A stretch of 64,000 nucleotides of DNA, from NCBI GenBank assembly GCA_904066235.2, contig CAJFCV020000004.1, positions 2,914,001 to 2,978,000 of the forward strand. Direction: 5' to 3'. The position numbers and the translations under genes are program-made. The stretch is from Bursaphelenchus xylophilus. Its lineage: Eukaryota; Nematoda; Chromadorea; Rhabditida; Aphelenchoididae. Below the pieces are notes generated by a model. It was not told the origin of the DNA. It saw only the letters and a program-made list of their open reading frames with translations, and searched no databases. Within the stretch, counting starts at the first letter, position 1; every line of letters starts with the position of its first letter. Positions 36,501-48,200 of the stretch are shown here, piece after piece.

Positions 36501-38382
36501 AATCATCAGTCAAAGAATCTTCAGCTCTCGAATTCTTATTTAATTGTAATGGGGGACCATGGAAACCGTTACGACAAAATTCGAGACACCAAGCTTGGAG
36601 AAGCCGAAGAGAAGAATCCATTGCTGATGGTGGTAGTGCCGAGACATTTGAGGGCCAATCAACAGCTCTGGAGCAATATGAAAAAGAATTCGAAGCAATT
36701 GACAACTCACTATGATACGTATGCGACATTGGTGGATATTGCTCATGTAAGGTGGCGATAGAAGAACCTAAAACGCGGGGCATATCAAACTGAGAAAAAG
36801 AAAATTTCCTTGCTTGAATGGTTAGGTGAATCAATTGGCAATTCGCCAAGAAAGACGCGAAAAATGTTTTTGTCGAAAAAGAAATGGGGAATTTTTGGGG
36901 CGTGAGAGTGCGTTTTTGCGCGTCTTTTCTCTGTCTTCTCTGTGCAATCAAGACCAAGTGTAAAAAACCGATAGCAAAGGGTCTATTTCGGTCACCGTAG
37001 TACTCAGTTTGACGTGGCTCGTTTTTTTCTATTATTTTGAGCACATACAGTAACTAGATCACACACAAATCCTTGAAAATTTTTGCTCGCGTTTTGCAAT
37101 TCGCAAAGAAAGTCTTTGCGAATTTCTCAAGGAAAGACCTTGAAGCGCCAATTTTTGTCAATTTGATTTTGCCACGACACAATTAATTTTCTCACCGGCG
37201 ATGCGGGTTTCGCTGCGACAGAGCGTTCACTATTTTCCCGACGGACAAACAAATTATCTTTCAGAACTCCCCCTTCTACAACGCCAACTCCTCCTTTGAT
37301 GGCTTCAAAAAGCCCAACACCGGCCTTGAAATCATCGGAGAGAGTTACTTGCATGCTTACAAACTCGAAAAGCCCAGAAACTGCAACAATCAACGGATTC
37401 CCTTCGATTTTTGCAGCTGCCAATTTCAACAACAAGATCGGAGTGGTGACAAGAATTTCACCGCGAAGATTGCCAATTTCCTTGTGGATTGGATCAACGG
37501 CGCTGTCGAAAGGCACAACCAAAGTTCGATCTGTGGGAAGCTTGGGTTGCATTTCGAAACTCCCATCGAAGTTGAGGAGTTCGAGGCGGGTCAACACTTC
37601 AACGCGTTTAAGGTTACTGTAAGACTCTCACCCGGCGGCGGAAGAGTTTGGGCATACGTTCAAGCTCATGGAGAATTGAACAGCGCCAATGTGACTTTCA
37701 GTCTGATCTCGGAGAGACCGGCGCGGCTGGATTCTTATAAGGAGGCTGCGTATTGCTGCAAGGACACTTATGTAAGTTGAGGGGGTTAACAACATAGGTT
37801 GATTGTTAAAAATTAATCCACAGAGCTCTGTGGAGCATACGGGCTCTGTAAGACGTTTTTCGCAGCTGCTTCACCGTTGGTAGCCACTAGACAAGTGTAT
37901 GGAAACTATACCCCAAAATAACCACAGTGACGAAGCTGATCATTGACAAAAAACGTATCATTTTGAATCCGGGAAGTATCAGAAATGTGGCAAAATGCTT
38001 CCCTCTCCAAGTGAAAAAACTTCGTTTTGAAGGGCGCGCCCTCTCCCCAAAAAGAGCTTTTGAAATCGCTGTTTTTTTCACTTGGAGAAGGAGGTATTTT
38101 GCCACATTTTTTAAATACTTTCCGGATGCAAAATTGTACATTTGTTTGCCACTGGATCAGGCCCCCACTGAATTTTTTTTTTATTTTTTGATCGCGAAAC
38201 AGACAAATTAGCCGGGTTCGGATATAGCCTATTGGATTCAAAATCAGCTAAATGTCTATAGGGTTCATTTCGTATAGTTACTTGGTAATCTTTTGTCTTT
38301 TCAGATCAAACCCTTCTGCTTTTGCAAGGACATGCAGAGCAGCGGACCTCAGCTGGTCATGACCAACTTCACTCTATCATAA
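33529..38382 (+). CDS. DUF229 family protein (alkaline-phosphatase/sulfatase-like fold)
   Basis: Seven exons join in frame: 33529-33905, 33981-34136, 34787-35305, 36237-36489, 36525-36746, 37265-37771 and 38305-38382, about 703 residues. An N-terminal hydrophobic segment (residues 4-25) acts as signal or anchor, so the body should face the lumen or outside. Core signatures in order: IIVFDSVASTQFMRSM, KVGINSMPNAHALLFG, GYKTMFAEDWDMG, WFAYLAHDDTNALFHVD, VMGDHGNRYDKIRDT and QLTTHYDTYATLVDI. These are the landmarks of DUF229, a nematode-expanded family related by fold to sulfatases and phosphatases; the Asp and DHG motifs match metal ligands of that fold, but a sulfatase formyl-glycine motif is not seen. 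A Cys-rich C-terminal domain follows (RNCNNQRIPFDFCSC, then CCKDTY and FCFCKD). Substrate unknown. All five introns of size contain dispersed repeats. Confidence 0.9.
34168..34743. repeat. Composite repeat in DUF229 intron 2 (family B ends, foreign centre)
   Basis: 34168-34420 and 34690-34743 match the two ends of family B. The centre (34436-34690: CATTTTCAACCGAAAAACAC, CAAAAACGAAGTCTCTGCGC, CTTTACGTTTCTTG) instead matches 57850-58108, so one repeat has probably entered another. Confidence 0.6.
35512..35952. mobile_element. Family D MITE with insertion, DUF229 intron 3
   Basis: Left end CACGTCAAACTGAGATAAGC, right end TACTCAGTTTGACGTCAG. The normal body is followed by about 200 extra bp (35700-35910), which contain CACACGAAATGGCACAACAG and TTGGACGAAACTCAAACG, before the GGGTCTATTTCGGTCACCGG block resumes. 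Confidence 0.7.
36778..37018. mobile_element. Family D MITE, DUF229 intron 5
   Basis: Left end GGGCATATCAAACTGAGAAA, right end GTACTCAGTTTGACGTGG. Interior blocks CTCTGTCTTCTCTGTGCAAT and GGGTCTATTTCGGTCACCG as in other copies. Confidence 0.75.
37922..38170. mobile_element. Family A MITE, DUF229 intron 6
   Basis: Left end CCACAGTGACGAAGCTGATC, right end GATCAGGCCCCCACTGAA. The hairpin core GAATCCGGGAAGTATC and CTCCGTTTTGAAGG-like centre are intact. The TA borders are lost. Confidence 0.7.
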
Positions 38383-38434
38383 GCCGTTCATTACGCTGAG
38401 AAATCACCCCTGAATTGTACATATTGTTTGTGTT

Positions 38435-38440
38435 AATAAA
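38435..38440 (+). terminator. Poly(A) signal of the DUF229 gene
   Basis: AATAAA lies 53 bp after the stop codon. Confidence 0.7.
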
Positions 38441-38446
38441 AACTTT

Positions 38447-38612
38447 TTTTATGGTTCTCGTACTCTCTTAAAAAAGATCGTTAAATATCTTGGCTGGAAC
38501 CTCAATGCGCGACCTAAAACTATCGGTAATTGATGTGGTGTATACTCCCGCAGAGTGTTTAAAATTTGAAGAAAATCTGAACGTTGAACTTGGGGTATTC
38601 CCCTGTAAATTC
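38447..38612. repeat. Family B fragment
   Basis: Carries AAGATCGTTAAATATCTTGG, CTCAATGCGCGACCTAAAAC, GAAAATCTGAACGTTGAAC and GTATTCCCCTGTAA: the terminal third of family B only. Confidence 0.6.
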
Positions 38613-38768
38613 CTTTTACTATTATTTTCAATATTAATACATAATTCCATAGAACCACATGTTAATCAGTCAGCAGACGAAAACAACCTCGTTGAAAATC
38701 TCCATACATGTATTCAAATCCTGACCCAATAAACAACTGGATTGACCTGCAATCAACCCCATCGTTAC

Positions 38769-38776
38769 TATATAAA
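38769..38776 (+). promoter_or_regulatory. TATA box for the gene at 38873
   Basis: TATATAAA lies 97 bp before the start codon in otherwise unique sequence. No splice acceptor stands directly before the ATG, so a conventional promoter with its own cap is more likely than spliced-leader addition. Confidence 0.55.
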
Positions 38777-38872
38777 ACGACTACCAGTTCGGTTACAATC
38801 AAACCGACTTTGTTCCCGATATCAAAGTTGTTATTCCTAACCAATTTCCCCATACACCCTAAAGATAAACCC

Positions 38873-41270
38873 ATGCGTTTATACGGTATTTTACTGTTAT
38901 TGGCCACGGTGGGCGTTGCGACCTACGTAAAGAAGGATTCAAGCTTTGTGGCGGATGCAAAGGCTAGACAAGGCAACTGCGGGAAATTGCTTCAAGGAGG
39001 AGCGAAGAGTAAGGGCGAGGTGAAGGGGCCGGACAACTGTGATTGCGATGGGAAAGATAAGGACGATGTGGTTGGAAGTGGGTCAGGTAGGGCAATGATA
39101 TTTTTTTTGATTTGGTCTGAAGAGAGAGCCTAACGAGAGCCTAACGTAGAGGCACTTGACGAAAAAGCCACCTGTGCAATGAGGGCACCGCACGTCAAAC
39201 TGAGGTATGCTAAAACGGTCATGTTCATAGATTGGCAAAAAAGACGCAAAAAAAACCTTTTGTCGATGAAGAAATGGGGAGTTTTTGGGGCGAGAGAGTA
39301 GGTTTTTACACGTTTTTTCTCTGCCTTCTCTGTGAAATCAAGGCGAAGTGTAAAAAACCGATACCGAAGGGTCTATTCCGGTCGCCGGACTCTTCAGTTG
39401 ACGTGCGCCGGTAAAAATTAAATGATACGGGGGACCAAGGCAGATTTTCAGAGTGATTTTTATGGCTGATTTTTTTGGTTTGCCAAAAAGATCATATATG
39501 GTAAGAGAGGAAAAAGGCGGATTGTTTCAGAATGATCACAATCCGCCTTGGTCCCCCTTACCATTTCATTTTTTTCTCAAGGTGCCCTCTTCACCCAGGT
39601 GGCTTCTTCGCCCAGGTGCTCTCTTTGGATTCAACCGATATGTTCCCAAAATATCTCATATTACAGTATATCCCTACACAAGGTATACTGCAAGATGAGC
39701 TATGCAAAATACGGAAAGGCTTGTTTATTATCTTCGTTTCAATTTTCAGGTTCCGGTTCAGGCTCCGGCGATTACGGTTCCGGCTGCTGCTCCGACGAAA
39801 GCTACAGTGATAAGTACGGCGAGGCCGATCTCTGTGTTCTCTTCAAGCTTCTCATCAAAGTCACTCCAGACCTTCCCGGACACGACACTCAAGTGGCGTG
39901 GGTGAAACTTATCGACCAACTTCAAGAAGATGTCATCTTCGACTCGGTCTTGTCCGATGAGGAAAAATTGGTCAAAATACAAGGCGAGATTGATATTTTC
40001 ATAGAGAAATACGCCGAAACAAAGGTCATCATCAACTACATCTACGTCGACGAATGGGAGGGGTACGTCGCGGATCTGGAGGAGCTGACGGTAGATGTTC
40101 AATACACAGTAACTGATGTCGTAATCGAGCTGGATGGCAATGATGACTGCCCATTATTTGAGGCGCTGAGAAATGCCAGCAAGGGGAATTCTGAGCTGGA
40201 GGGAAAAGTGGAGACACTGATAAAATCGTTGACTGCGACGCTAAAGAAATCAGAGTCCAGCTCATCGAAGCTGGTCGAAGTTTACTCCCAACTTGACGAT
40301 TTCTTCAAGGCTAATACGGCGGACAAGGCGACCATTTTGGCGGGAGAGATCGAGGAATACGGGACGATTTCTGTGTTCTGTAGTGTTGCGAGTTATGTAA
40401 GTTAGCCGCAAAAAAATTAACGAAACATTAGGGCCATACGACTGTAGAGGGTGGCCAAAAATTTTAAAGCAACGACCATCTCTTTTCAGTACTGGCGGAT
40501 TTCCAATTACTCCAAGGTCATCGGCGGAGATGCAAGCTCTTGCCCACTTATCACCCAGCTAACCCAAGCCTACCAACAGGAGTCCACTGGAAGTAAGAGC
40601 CAGCGGGCGCAAATCAAACAACTTGCTCAAAAACTCACCTCCGAGTTTGATCAGTCAACCGCCATCAAAGATCGCGTCAGCATCCTCAAGCAGGAGCTGT
40701 ACCAGTTCTTGATTCTGGAAGAGTGGTCGTTGAAGGTGGTGTTCAGCCTGGAGTTGAGTGAGTACGGATCGATTGGGCAGCTGATCGCGGCGACTGCTTT
40801 TGTAAGTCTTCGAGAACGTATAGGGCTTCGCAAAACAGAGAATTGAATGAGTTTGAGGGGAGTTTTATGCATCGCCAAGATTGAACGCCTTGCAAAAAGC
40901 CTTTAATTTCCAGGAAGAAGAAGCCAATGTTTCCTTTGACTCCGCCGGCGATTGCAGTACGGCCACCAAGCTTACCACAACCGGCACTAACTCAAACACC
41001 TCGCTGACAATCTCGCTACAATCTGCTGTCTCCACATGGAGCATAAGTGAACAATCGAGATTTGTGGGCTACTTCAAACGAATCATCAAAGTCCAACAAG
41101 ACTACACTGGGCAGGACTGTATCAACGAAGTTGTGAAAGTCTTCAACAACTGGACAAAGGACGCGACGGCGAAACAAAAGGTCTATGATATTGATGTCTA
41201 CAACTGCGAAAACAACAAGCAGACCTCCAAATGGGGAAAGGTTCAGCAGTTCTGCAGCTGCGCAAAGTAA
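38873..41270 (+). CDS. Secreted protein with about four copies of an unrecognised Cys-start domain
   Basis: Four exons join in frame: 38873-39086, 39750-40396, 40490-40801 and 40914-41270, about 509 residues. A signal peptide (MRLYGILLLLATVGVATYV) is followed by a Lys/Gly/Asp-rich linker with NCDCDGKDKDD and a SerGly run (GSGSGSGDYGSGCC). The rest looks like about four diverged repeats of 85-110 residues. Each starts with a Cys-Leu pair (DLCVLFKLL, DDCPLFEAL, SSCPLITQL, GDCSTATKL), has two helix-like stretches, and closes with an aromatic-Gly motif (WEGYVADL, YGTISVFCSV, YGSIGQLIAA, WGKVQQFCSC). Phase-0 introns fall just after the second and third closings, which supports modular growth. The last copy matches the end of the neighbouring mucin-like protein. 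Function unknown; an extracellular structural or binding role is inference. Intron 1 carries a family D element. Confidence 0.85.
39188..39409. mobile_element. Family D MITE in intron 1 of the gene at 38873
   Basis: Left end GCACGTCAAACTGAGGTATG, right end CTCTTCAGTTGACGTGCG. Body blocks GAAATGGGGAGTTTTTGGGG and GGGTCTATTCCGGTCGCCG. The following 39410-39560 contains an inverted GATACGGGGGACCAAGGC/CCTTGGTCCCCC pair, a further small foldback. Confidence 0.75.
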
Positions 41271-41315
41271 ACGACTATAAACGCAAAGAAATTGTGATGA
41301 TTTCTCGGAATTTGC

Positions 41316-41321
41316 AATAAA
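41316..41321 (+). terminator. Poly(A) signal of the gene at 38873
   Basis: AATAAA, overlapping a second AATAAA, lies 46 bp after the stop codon. Confidence 0.7.
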
Positions 41322-41407
41322 TAAATACTTGTGAGCAAAATGCTAAAGACGGAATATTCTGGAGAAATTGATATCGAGGATTCTAATGTTACAAGGTTGT
41401 CAATCAA

Positions 41408-41938
41408 CAGTGCACCTGGGCCAACAGTGCACCTTGAAAAAAATGATTTTTTTGTTAGAATTGAAAAATTTGAAATGTTTTCGCTTCGGGATTGTCAAAA
41501 GAGACTTGTTTGTGAATAATTGAACAAAATTTTGAAATGTTTTTCGGGATTGGCAAAAACGAATTTTTTTGCTTGTGAAAAAGATGTCATTCTTTTGATA
41601 ACCCAAAAAATAACCATCCCGGGTATATCGAATCATAGAAATCAAAGGTGTAAGGATATTGGCAGTCAGCACGGACGATCCAAGAGAGAAACCAAAATGG
41701 TTCCATGAAGATCAGATTAAACCATGAAAAGAACCTTTGATCACACCTGCAGGACTCAGTTCTCTGAAAGCAGAAGAAAAAGGAGGAATCGAGAAGATTG
41801 TCGGTTACAACCATTGAAAAAAGTTAAAATTTTTTTCAATTCCAACAAAAAATATTTTTTTCAAGGTGCACAGTTCGCTCAGGTGCATCACTCAGGGTCA
41901 AAAATCGCCCAAGTGCACTGTTTGCGTCACGTGCACTG
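41408..41938. repeat. Inverted-repeat element with GTGCAC motifs between the two secreted genes
   Basis: Left arm CAGTGCACCTGGGCCAACAG then CAGTGCACCTTGAAAAAAA; right arm TTTTTTTCAAGGTGCACAG then CAAGTGCACTG and CACGTGCACTG. The arms span about 65-110 bp around 350 bp of unmatched sequence. The GTGCAC pieces recur five or six times. No coding potential seen. Confidence 0.55.
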
Positions 41939-42216
41939 TTCGGACCCAATCTACATTTACATATATCAATATCGATCGGGTTATGCAAATTCTTGGGGAC
42001 CTCTCACGGAATCGTGACAACTGCCACCACTGCCAGTTGATCGCAAGGTCCAAGAGATAACAAACGCAAAAATCTGTAACAAACCGAAAACAATCTATTA
42101 TACGTCAAACAGCCTACACTTCTCCTTTGCACTAGGATTATCGGTTGACAAACAGTTTTTAAATACGTTAACCTTAAAGTGGATCAAAACTCCATGTAAA
42201 CAGCTTTCAAAATTGG

Positions 42217-42224
42217 TATATATA
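42217..42224 (+). promoter_or_regulatory. TATA box for the mucin-like gene
   Basis: TATATATA lies 71 bp before the start codon. It is the strongest TATA match near the gene. Confidence 0.6.
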
Positions 42225-42287
42225 GGACAGTTGAGAACAATTTCGCTCGAAAATTGAAAGCTAGTTTTGAGCATAAAAAGGTTAAAA

Positions 42288-45200
42288 ATGGGCACAAGAT
42301 TTGGGCTAATGTTTCTGCTATTATATGCATCACAAAGAAGTTGCGCCGCCGAAATTGAACATGTTGGCCGCTGCTGCCCCTGCAAAGAAGAAACAACTAA
42401 TTCGCCACCATCAACAGCTCCCACTCAAAACACATTGCCTACACATACACCTCCCAGCCGAGGACCGTCTACAAGTCAATCTGAGAACGAAGGATCCACG
42501 ACCAGCCAAGCTGAGAACGAAGGATCCACTGCAAGCCAAGCTGAGAACGAAGAATCCACTACAAGCCAAGCTGAGAATGAAGGATCCACTACAAGCCAAG
42601 CTGAGAACGAAGGATCCACTACAAACCAAGCTGAGAACGAAGAATCCACTACAAGCCAAGCTGAGAACGAAGAATCCACTACAAGCCAAGCTGAGAACGA
42701 GGGATCCACTACAAGCCAAGCTGAGAACGAGGGATCCACTACAAGTCAAGCTGAGAACGAAGGATCGTCTACAAGTCAAGCTGAGAACGAAGGATCCACT
42801 ACAAGCCAAGCTGAGAACGAAGAATCCACTACAAGCCAAGCTGAGAACGAAGGATCCACTACAAGCCAAGCCGAGAACGAGGGATCCACGACAAGCCAAG
42901 CTGAGAATGAAGGATCCACGTCAAGCCAGGCTGATAATGAAGGATCCACTACAAGTCAAGCTGAGAACGAGGGATCCTCTACAAGTCAAGCTGAGAACGA
43001 GGGATCCTCTACAAGTCAAGCTGAGAACGAGGGATCCTCTACAAGCCAAGCTGAGAACGAGGGATCCTCTACAAGTCAAGCTGAGAACGAGGGATCCTCT
43101 ACAAGTCAAGCTGAGAACGAGGGATCCTCTACAAGTCAAGCTGAGAACGAAGGATCCACTACAAGCCAAGCTGAGAACGAAGGATCCACTACAAGCCAAG
43201 CTGAGAACGAAGAATCCACTACAAGCCAAGCTGAGAACGAAGAATCCACTACAAGCCAAGCTGAGAATGAAGGATCCACGTCAAGCCAGGCTGATAATGA
43301 AGGATCCACGCCAAGCCAGGCTGATAATGAAGGATCCACTACAAGTCAAGCTGAGAACGAGGGATCCTCTACAAGCCAAGCTGAGAACGAGGGATCCTCT
43401 ACAAGTCAAGCTGAGAACGAGGGATCCTCTACAAGTCAAGCTGAGAACGAGGGATCCTCTACAAGCCAAGCTGAGAACGAGGGATCCTCTACAAGTCAAG
43501 CTGAGAACGAGGGATCCTCTACAAGTCAAGCTGAGAACGAGGGATCCTCTACAAGTCAAGCTGAGAACGAAGGATCCACTACAAGCCAAGCTGAGAACGA
43601 AGAATCCACTACAAGCCAAGCTGAGAACGAAGGATCCACTACAAGCCAAGCCGAGAACGAGGGATCCACGTCAAGCCAGGCTGATAATGAAGGATCCACT
43701 ACAAGTCAAGCTGAGAACGAGGGATCCTCTACAAGTCAAGCTGAGAACGAGGGATCCTCTACAAGTCAAGCTGAGAACGAGGGATCCTCTACAAGTCAAG
43801 CTGAGAACGAAGGATCCACTACAAGCCAAGCTGAGAACGAAGGATCCACTACAAGCCAAGCTGAGAACGAAGAATCCACTACAAGCCAAGCTGAGAACGA
43901 AGAATCCACTACAAGCCAAGCTGAGAATGAAGGATCCACGTCAAGCCAGGCTGATAATGAAGGATCCACGCCAAGCCAGGCTGATAATGAAGGATCCACT
44001 ACAAGTCAAGGTGAGAACAAGGGATCCTCTACAAGCCAAGCTGAGAACGAGGGATCCTCTACAAGCCAAGCTGAGAAGGAAGGATCCACGTCAAGCCAGC
44101 CTGATAATGAAGGATCCACTACAAGTCAAGCTGAGAATGAAGGATCCACGTCAAGCCAGGCTGATAATGAAGGATCTACGTCAAGCCAGGCTGAGAATGA
44201 AGGATCCACGTCAAGCCAGGCTGATAATGAAGGATCCACGTCAAGCCAGGCTGATAATGAAGGATCCACTACAAGTCAAGGTGAGAACGAGGGATCCTCT
44301 ACAAGCCAAGCTGAGAACGAGGGATCCACTACAAGCCAAGCTGAGAATGAAGGATCCACGTCAAGCCAGGCTGATAATGAAGGATCCACTACAAGTCAAG
44401 CTGAGAACGAAGAATCCACTACAAGCCAAGCTGAGAATGAAGGATCCACGTCAAGCCAGGCTGATAATGAAGGATCCACTACAAGTCAAGCTGAGAACGA
44501 GGGATCCTCTACAAGTCAAGCTGAGAACGAGGGATCCTCTACAAGTCAAGCTCAGAACGAGGGATCCTCTACAAGCCAAGCTGAGAACGAGGGATCCTCT
44601 ACAAGTCAAGCTGAGAACGAGGGATCCTCTACAAGTCAAGCTGAGAACGAGGGATCCTCTACAAGTCAAGCTGAGAACGAAGGATCCACTACAAGCCAAG
44701 CTGAGAACGAAGAATCCACTACAAGCCAAGCTGAGAACGAAGGATCCACTACAAGCCAAGCCGAGAACGAGGGATCCACGTCAAGCCAGGCTGATAATGA
44801 AGGATCCACTACAAGTCAAGCTGAGAACGAGGGATCCTCTACAAGTCAAGCTGAGAACGAGGGATCCTCTACAAGTCAAGCTGAGAACGAAGGATCCACT
44901 ACAAGCCAAGCTGAGAACGAAGGATCCACTACAAGCCAAGCTGAGAACGAAGAATCCACTACAAGCCAAGCTGAGAACGAAGAATCCACTACAAGCCAAG
45001 CTGAGAATGAAGGATCCACGTCAAGCCAGGCTGATAATGAAGGATCCACGCCAAGCCAGGCTGATAATGAAGGATCCACTACAAGTCAAGGTGAGAACAA
45101 GGGATCCTCTACAAGCCAAGCTGAGAACGAGGGATCCTCTACAAGCCAAGCTGAGAAGGAAGGATCCACGTCAAGCCAGCCTGATAATGAAGGATCCACT

Positions 45201-48200
45201 ACAAGTCAAGCTGAGAATGAAGGATCCACGTCAAGCCAGGCTGATAATGAAGGATCTACGTCAAGCCAGGCTGAGAATGAAGGATCCACGTCAAGCCAGG
45301 CTGATAATGAAGGATCCACGTCAAGCCAGGCTGATAATGAAGGATCCACTACAAGTCAAGGTGAGAACGAGGGATCCTCTACAAGCCAAGCTGAGAACGA
45401 GGGATCCTCTACAAGCCAAGCTGAGAATGAAGGATCCACGTCAAGCCAGCCTGATAATGAAGGATCCACTACAAGTCAAGCTGAGAACGAGGGATCCTCT
45501 ACAAGTCAAGCTGAGAACGAGGGATCCTCTACAAGTCAAGCTGAGAACGAGGGATCCTCTACAAGTCAAGCTGAGAACGAAGGATCCACTACAAGCCAAG
45601 CTGAGAACGAAGAATCCACTACAAGCCAAGCTGAGAACGAAGAATCCACTACAAGCCAAGCTGAGAGTGAAGGATCCACGTCAAGCCAGGCTGATAATGA
45701 AGGATCCACGTCAAGCCAGGCTGATAATGAAGGATCCACTACAAGTCAAGGTGAGAACGAGGGATCCTCTACAAGCCAAGCTGAGAACGAGGGATCCTCT
45801 ACAAGCCAAGCTGAGAATGAAGGATCCACGTCAAGCCAGCCTGATAATGAAGGATCCACTACAAGTCAAGCTGAGAATGAAGGATCCACGTCAAGCCAGG
45901 CTGATAATGAAGGATCTACGTCAAGCCAGGCTGAGAATGAAGGATCCACGTCAAGCCAGGCTGATAATGAAGGATCCACGTCAAGCCAGGCTGATAATGA
46001 AGGATCCACTACAAGTCAAGGTGAGAACGAGGGATCCTCTACAAGCCAAGCTGAGAACGAGGGATCCTCTACAAGCCAAGCTGAGAATGAAGGATCCACG
46101 TCAAGCCAGCCTGATAATGAAGGATCCACTACAAGTCAAGCTGAGAATGAAGGATCCACGTCAAGCCAGGCTGATAATGAAGGATCTACGTCAAGCCAAG
46201 CTGAGAACGAGGGATCCTCTACAAGTCAAGCTGAGAACGAAGGATCCACTACAAGCCAAGCTGAGAACGAAGGATCCACTACAAGCCAAGCCGAGAACGA
46301 GGGATCCACGACAAGCCAAGCTGAGAACGAGGGATCCTCTACAAGTCAAGCTGAGAACGAAGGATCCACTACAAGCCAAGCTGAGAACGAAGAATCCACT
46401 ACAAGCCAAGCTGAGAATGAAGGATCCACGTCAAGCCAGGCTGATAATGAAGGATCCACTACAAGTCAAGCTGAGAACGAGGGATCCTCTACAAGTCAAG
46501 CTGAGAATGAAGCATCCACGTCAAGCCAGGCTGATAATGAAGGATCCACTACAAGTCAAGCTGAGAACGAGGGATCCTCTACAAGTCAAGCTGAGAACGA
46601 GGGATCCTCTACAAGTCAAGCTGAGAATGAAGGATCCACGTCAAGCCAGGCTGATAATGAAGGATCCACGTCAAGCCAGGCTGATAATGAAGGATCCACT
46701 ACAAGTCAAGCTGAGAACGAGGGATCCTCTACAAGTCAAGCTGAGAACGAGGGATCCTCTACAAGTCAAGCTGAGAACGAGGGATCCTCTACAAGTCAAG
46801 CTGAGAACGAGGGATCCTCTACAAGTCAAGCTGAGAATGAAGCATCCACGTCAAGCCAGGCTGATAATGAAGGATCCACTACAAGTCAAGCTGAGAACGA
46901 GGGATCCTCTACAAGTCAAGCTGAGAACGAGGGATCCTCTACAAGTCAAGCTGAGAATGAAGCATCCACGTCAAGCCAGGCTGATAATGAAGGATCCACT
47001 ACAAGTCAAGCTGAGAACGAGGGATCCTCTACAAGTCAAGCTGAGAACGAGGGATCCTCTACAAGTCAAGCTGAGAATGAAGGATCCACGTCAAGCCAGG
47101 CTGATAATGAAGGATCCACGTCAAGCCAGGCTGATAATGAAGGATCCACGTCAAGCCAGGCTGATAATGAAGGATCCACTACAAGTCAAGCTGAGAACGA
47201 GGGATCCTTTACAAGTCAAGCTGAGAACGAGGGATCCTCTACAAGTCAAGCTGAGAACGAAGGATCCACTACAAGCCAAGCTGAGAACGAAGAATCCACT
47301 ACAAGCCAAGCTGAGAATGAAGGATCCACGTCAAGCCAGGCTGATAATGAAGGATCCACTACAAGTCAAGCTGAGAACGAGGGATCCTCTACAAGTCAAG
47401 CTGAGAACGAGGGATCCTCTACAAGTCAAGCTGAGAATGAAGGATCCACGTCAAGCCAGGCTGAGAATGAAGGATCCACGTCAAGCCAGGCTGATAATGA
47501 AGGATCCACGTCAAGCCAGGCTGATAATGAAGGATCCACTACAAGTCAAGCTGAGAACGAGGGATCCTCTACAAGTCAAGCTGAGAACGAGGGATCCTCT
47601 ACAAGCCAAGCTGAGAACGAGGGATCCTCTACAAGTCAAGCTGAGAACGAAGGATCCACTACAAGCCAAGCCGAGAACGAGGGATCCACGACAAGCCAAG
47701 CTGAGAACGAGGGATCCTCTACAAGTCAAGCTGAGAACGAAGGATCCACTACAAGCCAAGCTGAGAACGAAGGATCCACTACAAGCCAAGCTGAGAACGA
47801 AGGATCCACTACAAGTCAAGCTGAGAACGAAGGATCCTCTACAAGTCAAGCTGAGAACGAAGGATCCACTACAAGCCAAGCTGAGAACGAGGGATCATCT
47901 ACAAGTCAAGCTGAGAACGAAGGATCCACTACAAGCCAAGCTGAGAACAAAGAATCCACTACAAGCCAAGCTGAGAACAAAGAATCCACTACAAGCCAAG
48001 CTGAGAAAGAAGGATCCACTACAAGCCAAGCTGAGAACGAAGGATCCCCTGCAAGCCAAGCTGAGAACGAGGGATCTTCTACTAGTTCTTCGGATTCCAG
48101 TGATTCTTCCTTTTCCAGCTCATCTGCTAGTTCTGATTCTAATGAGCATTTTGACAACGGCAGCACCGTAAATCCGGGATCTACTCCTGGAACCAAGCCT

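Noticed and set aside
36199..37044. A 281-codon minus-strand frame.
   Set aside because: It is antisense to DUF229 exons 4 and 5 and a family D repeat; the sense exons carry the conserved motifs.
42465..48074. The tandem array considered as a CRISPR array.
   Set aside because: There are no spacers, the units are adjacent and coding, and the genome is eukaryotic.
42325..48171. A second 1,948-codon frame overlapping the mucin-like gene, and many Leu/Ser-rich frames on the minus strand.
   Set aside because: They arise because the repeated unit is 30 bp and lacks stops in several frames. Only the frame at 42288 has a signal peptide and a unique C-terminal domain shared with the neighbour.
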